Source: Hymenobacter guriensis
Lineage (GTDB): Bacteria; Bacteroidota; Bacteroidia; Cytophagales; Hymenobacteraceae
Reading direction: 5' to 3'
Assembly (NCBI RefSeq): GCF_015773195.1
Contig: NZ_JADWYK010000014.1
Span: 62,001 to 126,000 of the forward strand
DNA length: 64,000 nucleotides
The position numbers were made by a program, and so were the translations under genes. Position 1 is the stretch's first letter. The number at the start of each line of letters is the position of its first letter. Of the stretch, positions 58,971 through 64,000 are shown piece by piece. Below the pieces are notes generated by a model. That model made no database searches, was not told the DNA's origin, and saw only the letters and a program-made list of their open reading frames with translations.

Positions 58971-60854
58971 TTGAAGAAACTTTCCATACTATTTGTGCTC
59001 ATAGCGCTGCTGGCAACGCAACGTGCTGCCGCTCAGCAGCCCAGTGTCCGGGCCGACAGTCTGCAGCGGCTCCTGGCGAGGTCTGGGCCCGATACCAGCC
59101 GGGTGCAACTTTTAATCCAGCTGGCCTGGGACCGTACCGACGATAATCCGCTGGCTGCCATTGAGTACGGCCGCAAAAGCCTGACGCTGGCCCGCCAGTT
59201 GAAATTCCGGCCGGGCGAGTGCCGCGCCCTGCTGATGCTGGGCTGGGCCTTTCTGCGCAGTGGCAACTACCCCACGGCCGTGCAAAGCCACTTGCAGGCG
59301 CGCAAGCTGGCCGAGGCTATTCACTACCGCGGCGGCCTCGTGCACGCCGACAACGGGCTGGGCTATGCGCACCTGGAGCAGGGCAACTACGTGCTGGCGC
59401 TGCGGTACTTTTTCCGGGCTACCAACCTGGCGCAGCAAATTCCCGACTCCGTGCTGCTGGCGCCCATTCCCGGCAACATCGGGTACGCCTATCTGCAAAC
59501 AAACCAGCTCGACTCGGCCCGCTACTATACGCTGTGGGGCTATGAATTGGACAAGCGGCTGCACGACCAACACAGCGAAATCGGCGACCTGTCCATCCTG
59601 GGCGATATAGAAGCCCGGCAGAATCCGGCGGCCGCTACGGCCTATTATCAGCAGTCCATTGCACGCGCCCAGGGCATGCCGGTTTCCTACGCCTTGTGCC
59701 GGTCGTATCTGGGGCTGGCCCGGCTGGCCCGGGCCCGCTCGCAGGCCACCGACGCCGTGCGCTATGCCCGGCAGGCCCTGCAGGCCAGCAAGCAGGGGCG
59801 CTACACCAAGGGCGTCATGGAAGCCAGTGCCTATCTGGCCGACATCTACGCGCACCAGGGTAATACGCCGCAGGCCTATCAGTTTCTGGTAGCGGCCAAT
59901 GCCACCCGCGACACGCTGTTCGGCCAAGCCAAGCTCATGCAGGTGCAGGCCCTCAATTTTAGTGAGCAGCTGCGGCACCTGGAACTGGCGGAGCAGCACC
60001 AGCGCGCCGCCGTGGAGCAGCGGCAGCGGCTGTTGCAGGCCGCTCTGGGGGGCGTGGTCCTGGTAGCGGGTATTGGCTATCTGCTCATTGGGCGGCGGCA
60101 CCTGCGGCGGGAGGTAGAGTTTGCCCAGGAGCGGCAGCGCCTCGTGCGCCAGCGGGCCGTAGCGGTGCTGGAAGGCGAGGAAAAAGAGCGGCAGCGCGTG
60201 GGCGCTGAGCTGCACGATGGCGTAGGCCAGCTGCTGAGCGCCACCCGCATGAACCTGCTGGCGCTGGAGCACCGCCTGGCCCTCACCAATCCAGTCCATC
60301 AGGAACTGCTGACCAACGCCCTGCACGGCCTGGATGAATCGGTGAAGGAAGTACGCAGTATCTCTCATAACCTGCTGCCGGCCAATCTGCTAAAGGCCGG
60401 TCTGGTGCCGGCAGTAAAGAACTTGCTGGTCAATATTGCCAGAATCGACAGCCGCCTGCAGGTAAGAATGCAGGTGTTTGGGGTAGAGCACGGCCGCCTG
60501 GACGTGCTGGTGGAAGCAGTCCTGTTCCGGGCTATTCAGGAAGCCGTGCAGAATATCCTGAAACACGCGCAGGCCACCGAAATCCACGTGCAGCTTGTTC
60601 AGACGGAGCAGGACCTGACGGTGATGGTGGAAGACAATGGCGTGGGTTACGACACGGAAGGCAGGAAAAGCGCCGCTGGTCTGGGCTTGCAGAATATGCG
60701 CAGCCGGCTGGCCTATCTGGGGGGGCAGGCTGAGTTTGATGCGTCTCCCAACCGGGGAACCATAGTCACCCTGGTAGTACCGGTGCCCGCAAACGCCCTG
60801 GCTGCCCATGCGGCCTCGCTGCCGGTAAACAGGCCGGCAAGCGGCGTGGCGTAA
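58971..60854 (+). CDS. TPR sensor histidine kinase (HisKA_3), TTG start
   Basis: This 627-residue kinase starts at TTG with a signal peptide (MKKLSILFVLIALLATQRAA). A periplasmic tetratricopeptide-repeat domain follows (about residues 40-310), then one membrane helix near residue 360 (LGGVVLVAGIGYLLIG). A HisKA_3 dimerisation domain comes next, with phosphoacceptor His415 in GAELHDGVGQLLS, then HATPase_c (GLGLQNMRSRLAYLGG). This NarL-type kinase usually pairs with a LuxR-type regulator, but none is adjacent. The TTG is supported by a promoter-like TATCTTGA 21 nt upstream. Confidence 0.9.
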   Translation: MKKLSILFVLIALLATQRAAAQQPSVRADSLQRLLARSGPDTSRVQLLIQLAWDRTDDNPLAAIEYGRKSLTLARQLKFRPGECRALLMLGWAFLRSGNYPTAVQSHLQARKLAEAIHYRGGLVHADNGLGYAHLEQGNYVLALRYFFRATNLAQQIPDSVLLAPIPGNIGYAYLQTNQLDSARYYTLWGYELDKRLHDQHSEIGDLSILGDIEARQNPAAATAYYQQSIARAQGMPVSYALCRSYLGLARLARARSQATDAVRYARQALQASKQGRYTKGVMEASAYLADIYAHQGNTPQAYQFLVAANATRDTLFGQAKLMQVQALNFSEQLRHLELAEQHQRAAVEQRQRLLQAALGGVVLVAGIGYLLIGRRHLRREVEFAQERQRLVRQRAVAVLEGEEKERQRVGAELHDGVGQLLSATRMNLLALEHRLALTNPVHQELLTNALHGLDESVKEVRSISHNLLPANLLKAGLVPAVKNLLVNIARIDSRLQVRMQVFGVEHGRLDVLVEAVLFRAIQEAVQNILKHAQATEIHVQLVQTEQDLTVMVEDNGVGYDTEGRKSAAGLGLQNMRSRLAYLGGQAEFDASPNRGTIVTLVVPVPANALAAHAASLPVNRPASGVA

Positions 60855-61051
60855 GCAGCTGTCAGCGCCTGTTGCTGCCTCGGGCTACTAAAAGGCCGCC
60901 TGCCTGAGACACCGGGGGGTAGACAGTATAAACACTTCTATATATAGTCTTGTAATTGAAATATTATTGATTTATATTCACATTGTTCAAAAACGCCGGT
61001 ACTGCTTGCCGGCTGCTTTCTTTGGATTTTCTACCGATAAACTTTACTGCT
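60855..61051. other. 197-nt AT-rich gap
   Basis: The stretch 60925-60985 is strikingly AT-rich (tatatatagtcttg, attattgatttatattc) compared with the GC-rich surroundings. It may hold a promoter for the small ORF that follows, but no exact TAnnTTTG element was found. Confidence 0.4.
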
Positions 61052-61279
61052 ATGGCCTCACGGCTGCTTTCCTTCATTTGCCACTTACCGGAACCCGAGC
61101 CGGGGGCTTACCCTTCACTGCCGCGGCCGAAAGCCACCGGCGCTGACCCCACCAGCCGGGCGCTGGCACAAGCTGCCCCTAGCCGTGCAAGTGCCGCACC
61201 CGGTGGGCATTTCGCTGCTATCTATGAAAACGAACGATTTATACGCTTTAAATTCATCAGCGAAAACAAGGGCCGGTAA
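61052..61279 (+). CDS. Possible small protein (75 residues)
   Basis: A frame from ATG 61052 encodes MASRLLSFICHLPEPEPGAY, then a low-complexity Ala/Pro/Ser-rich stretch and a basic end (FIRFKFISENKGR). No family was recognised and codon use is not decisive. It follows an AT-rich gap that might contain a promoter. I keep it as weak; it could also be non-coding. Confidence 0.3.
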   Translation: MASRLLSFICHLPEPEPGAYPSLPRPKATGADPTSRALAQAAPSRASAAPGGHFAAIYENERFIRFKFISENKGR

Positions 61280-61400
61280 CGGCTAAGCGCTGCCAAATCC
61301 CACTCCGCTCACGGTCTGTTGAAAGCGACTTCAGGCTTCCTCTGAAGCAGGAGGTGCTTCTGCTTGACGGGCATTTGGGGGCCGCCGCAAGGAAATCGGC

Positions 61401-61408
61401 TAACTTGG
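61401..61408 (+). promoter_or_regulatory. Promoter-like TAACTTGG element
   Basis: Weak TAnnTTG-type match 11 nt before the ATG at 61420. Confidence 0.35.
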
Positions 61409-61419
61409 GGCCGGTTATC

Positions 61420-63462
61420 ATGTTTTGGATACGAATGATTCGATTGATAAGCGGCCTGTTGGTGGGGCTGGTAAGTATAGCCAGTGCTTGGGCCCAAACG
61501 GCGGGGCCAGCCCCCGCCAGCAACGTGTGGTACGGCGTCGTATCGCGCAGCAGCGGCCGGGCGCTGGACGTCAGCAATGCCTCGCCCGAAAACGGCGCCC
61601 GGGCCGTGCAGTGGGAGTTCACCCAGGCTCAAAGCCAGCAGTGGCGCTTCACGCCCGTCACGCCCAACAGCACTTATTACCGCATCGAAGTGCGCCACAG
61701 CGGCAAGTCCCTGACGCTGGATGGCCCCGCCGACAACGCTGCCGTTACGCAGCAGGCCTGGTCGGGCAGCTTCTACCAGCAGTGGCGCATAGTGCCGGCC
61801 GGGCCGGCCGGTTCCTTCCAGCTGGCCTGCCGGGGCAATGATTTCAGCCTGGCCCTGGCCGCCGCCGATAAGGCCAACGCCACGCCGGTAGTGGGACAAC
61901 GGGCCCTGGGGCGGGCCAGCCAGCAGTGGTGGCTTTTTCCGCTGAAGCTGAACGTGGCCACCGACCAGCCCGCGTGGGGACCACCAACTAGCTTGGGCGC
62001 GGGCGTAAATAGCCAAGGCAATGAGTTGCAGCCGGTGCTTAGCCCCGATGGCAACACACTGTATTTTGCCCGCAACCGCTTTGCCGGCAACACGGAAGGC
62101 AACACCGAATCGGCGGATATCTGGGTGAGCCGCTCCAGCGACGGGGGCCGCACCTGGGGCCTGGCTCAGCGCCTCCACGCCCTGAACACCCCGCAAAACA
62201 ACGGTGTAATGGCCGTGGTAGAAAACGGGAAAGCCCTGCTGATACGCGGCCACTACGAGCGCGACGGCTCTTTCCGGGATGATGGCCTTTCCCGCGCCGA
62301 CCTCACGGGCAAGCAGGCCCTGAAGCCGGAGCCCCTGGATATCACCAACTACTATTCCAACGGCACCTCCACCACGTTCTTCGCGCCGGCTGATGAGAAA
62401 GTGCTGCTGCTTTCCCTGGAGCGTCCCGATGCCTACGGCGCCAACGACCTGTACGTGAGCCTGCCCGGCCGCGACGGCACCTGGGGCGAGCCGCGTAATC
62501 TGGGCAACAGCATCAACTCGCCGGGGTTTGAGTTTGCGCCCTGGCTGACGCCCGACGGCCGCACCTTGTACTTTGCTTCCTACGGTCACGCCGGCTACGG
62601 CAGCGCCGATATCTTCGTCAGCCGCCGCCTCGACGACTCCTGGACCAGCTGGAGCGCCCCCCAGAACCTGGGGGCGGGCATTAATGGCCCCGGCTTCGAT
62701 GCCTACTTCCAGCTGACGGCCGACGGCAAGCAGGCGTATTTTGCCCAGGCCCGCACGCCCAATGGCCCCGCCGATATTGTACGCACGGAAGTGGGCGCCG
62801 TAGTTCCGCCCACCCCCGATACAACGGCCACGCCGCCGGTAGCGGGGCCGGCTTTGTTCCGGGCCAGCCTTTCGGGGCGAGTGCTGGACGCTAAAACCCG
62901 CAAACCAGTGGCGGCTTCCATTAAGCTGGAGCGCCTCGATGGTACTACCGTGGTGCTGGTGCAGGCACGCAGCGAGGCTAGTGGCGGTACTTACCAACTG
63001 CTGGTGCCGCCCGGTCGCTACCGCGTAGCGGCCACGGCTGGCGGTTTTCTCACGGCTACCGATACGCTCAACCTTACTACCAACCAAACCCGCGACCTGC
63101 TGGTGGTGCCCGCCAGCGTCGGCTCGCGCCTGGAGCTGCCCACGCTCATTTTTGCGCAGGGCAAGTTCACTATGCTGCCGGCTTCCTACACCGAGCTGAA
63201 CCGCCTGGCTTCCACGCTCATCGACAACCCCACGGTGAGCATCCGGCTCGAAGGCCACACCGATAACGTGGGGGATGCCAAGCTGAACGTGAAGCTGTCG
63301 GAAGAGCGGGTGACGGAGGTGAAGCGCTACCTCGTGCGCCGGGGCGTGGCCGAAACCCGGATCAGCACCATCGGCTACGGCGGCTCCAAGCCCCGCGCCA
63401 GCAACGACCGGGAAGAAACCCGCCGCCTCAACCGCCGCGTCGAGTTCACAATCGTGAAGTAA
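61420..63462 (+). CDS. Secreted beta-trefoil, WD40-like and OmpA fusion protein
   Basis: This 680-residue protein starts with a signal peptide (MFWIRMIRLISGLLVGLVSI). A ricin-like beta-trefoil domain follows (about 34-185) with repeated QW motifs such as QQWRF, YQQWR and SQQWW. Next come a PD40/WD40-like propeller (about 190-450; QPVLSPDGNTLYFARN, APWLTPDGRTLYFASYGHAG) and a CarboxypepD_reg-like Ig domain (about 470-560; SGRVLDAKTRKPVAASIKLE). It ends in an OmpA peptidoglycan-binding domain (about 580-680; EGHTDNVGDAKLNVKLSE). The trefoil may bind sugar and OmpA binds the wall, so a cell-surface glycan-binding role is plausible. Start 61420 is chosen over 61435. Confidence 0.88.
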   Translation: MFWIRMIRLISGLLVGLVSIASAWAQTAGPAPASNVWYGVVSRSSGRALDVSNASPENGARAVQWEFTQAQSQQWRFTPVTPNSTYYRIEVRHSGKSLTLDGPADNAAVTQQAWSGSFYQQWRIVPAGPAGSFQLACRGNDFSLALAAADKANATPVVGQRALGRASQQWWLFPLKLNVATDQPAWGPPTSLGAGVNSQGNELQPVLSPDGNTLYFARNRFAGNTEGNTESADIWVSRSSDGGRTWGLAQRLHALNTPQNNGVMAVVENGKALLIRGHYERDGSFRDDGLSRADLTGKQALKPEPLDITNYYSNGTSTTFFAPADEKVLLLSLERPDAYGANDLYVSLPGRDGTWGEPRNLGNSINSPGFEFAPWLTPDGRTLYFASYGHAGYGSADIFVSRRLDDSWTSWSAPQNLGAGINGPGFDAYFQLTADGKQAYFAQARTPNGPADIVRTEVGAVVPPTPDTTATPPVAGPALFRASLSGRVLDAKTRKPVAASIKLERLDGTTVVLVQARSEASGGTYQLLVPPGRYRVAATAGGFLTATDTLNLTTNQTRDLLVVPASVGSRLELPTLIFAQGKFTMLPASYTELNRLASTLIDNPTVSIRLEGHTDNVGDAKLNVKLSEERVTEVKRYLVRRGVAETRISTIGYGGSKPRASNDREETRRLNRRVEFTIVK

Positions 63463-63533
63463 AGCCAGTGCCGGCGTGTCAGGCTGCGCTAAGCGTGGAC
63501 TCAAGCCATGCTATGCCCGCTTATCTTTCGAAT

Positions 63534-63568
63534 GTCATTGCTTTGCAAGGGCCATGCAAAGCAATGAC
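63534..63568. repeat. Perfect 14-bp inverted repeat
   Basis: The arms gtcattgctttgca (63534-63547) and tgcaaagcaatgac (63555-63568) are exact inverted copies around a 7-nt loop. No T-run follows. It lies in the gap before the DUF6929-like gene and resembles the outer part of the family B arms. Confidence 0.8.
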
Positions 63569-63606
63569 CCGGGCCAACCCTTTGTTCACCACTTCACCTG
63601 CGCCCG

Positions 63607-64000
63607 ATGCGAGCCACCATTGTTCAGGAAATCCCGCTGCCCAATCTGCCCTCTGCTTCCGGTATTGAGGTTATCGGCGACGTAGCCTACGTCATTGGTG
63701 ATGATGCGCCTTTTCTGTACCGGCTGGACGCGACTTCTCTGGCAGCGGGAGAACGACTCACGTTGTTTGAAACGGCCCATTTCAGCACCGGTCGTATTCC
63801 CAAAAACCTGAAGCTGGATTTGGAGTGCCTTACTGCCCTCACCACCCCGGCCGGCGAAAGCGGGCTGCTGGTGCTGGGCTCGGGGGCCACGGCCGCGCGG
63901 GAGCAAGGCTTCTGGGTACCCCTGCCCGGCACTTCGGGCGCGGCCGCCAGCGTGTATCCACTCAGCTTAAGCAGCCTCTACGCCGCGCTGCGTCCCCTGC
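63607..64000 (+). CDS. DUF6929-like protein (5' part, runs off the window)
   Basis: From ATG 63607 the frame stays open to the window edge: MRATIVQEIPLPNLPSASGI and on to EVIGDVAYVIGDDAPFLYRL, then LLVLGSGATAAREQGFWVPL. This resembles the N-terminal half of DUF6929, a Bacteroidota beta-propeller-like protein of unknown function; the match is from memory of the family style. There is a TATCTTTC promoter-like element about 80 nt upstream at 63522-63529. The 3' end lies beyond the window. Confidence 0.65.
   Translation, partial: MRATIVQEIPLPNLPSASGIEVIGDVAYVIGDDAPFLYRLDATSLAAGERLTLFETAHFSTGRIPKNLKLDLECLTALTTPAGESGLLVLGSGATAAREQGFWVPLPGTSGAAASVYPLSLSSLYAALRPL

Noticed and set aside
61309..63504. 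Long minus-strand frame opposite the OmpA fusion protein
   Set aside because: The plus-strand protein has four recognisable domains and a signal peptide. The antisense frame has none.
1..64000. tRNA, rRNA or prophage
   Set aside because: No cloverleaf, rRNA core or phage structural gene was recognised in any gap.

Overview
The window looks like chromosomal DNA of a high-GC Bacteroidota, most likely Hymenobacter or a close relative (Cytophagales). Family-level clues are C-terminal type IX secretion (T9SS) sorting domains, a T9SS plug protein (DUF5103), DUF3276 (PUR-like), DUF3822 beside coaD, NhaA, GH92 and CotH proteins. Bacteroidota-type -7 promoter elements (TAnnTTTG), often only 4-8 nt from the start codon, point the same way. 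No rRNA, tRNA, CRISPR array, prophage, complete IS element or replication origin was recognised.

Layout. 1-785: 3' end of the T9SS plug gene. 1016-5496: cation/proton antiporter and two tandem M48 metallopeptidases. 5499-6167: a 669-bp unit with 88-bp near-perfect inverted ends around a GxxExxY gene broken by one amber codon. 6170-20553: mostly housekeeping, with ychF, DUF3276, DUF58, a DNA glycosylase, two metallophosphatases, nhaA, threonine aldolase, two Nudix proteins, coaD, DUF3822, DUF4126, a thioesterase and a RecD-like helicase. 20693-35399: DUF1573 protein, an EamA protein with an amber at codon 3, a T9SS cargo protein, the topB operon, a GT39-like glycosyltransferase, an sce7726-like protein, a CotH/P-domain T9SS protein and an AraC regulator. 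35430-41303: a two-kinase, one-receiver multi-PAS signalling operon. 41604-49035: secreted carbohydrate enzymes (sugar dehydrogenase, GH92, a GH2-like TIM barrel) mixed with AT-richer orphan genes inside a duplicated promoter region. 49181-64000: RhuM remnant, SWIM-SNF2 helicase, sbcD, MBL-rhodanese protein, amino-acid permease, TPR histidine kinase, a trefoil-WD40-OmpA protein and the start of a DUF6929-like gene.

Functional themes are ion and pH homeostasis, envelope proteolysis, secreted glycan degradation, DNA repair and topology, and soluble multi-PAS signalling. The least conventional content lies between genes: three unrelated families of inverted REP-like pairs, the inverted-repeat GxxExxY unit, a 41-bp minisatellite, a cluster of iterated palindromes and a split duplication of the GH92 5' region. 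Decayed accessory genes (GxxExxY, RhuM, perhaps EamA) suggest repeated gain and loss at a few insertion points in an otherwise ordinary chromosome.
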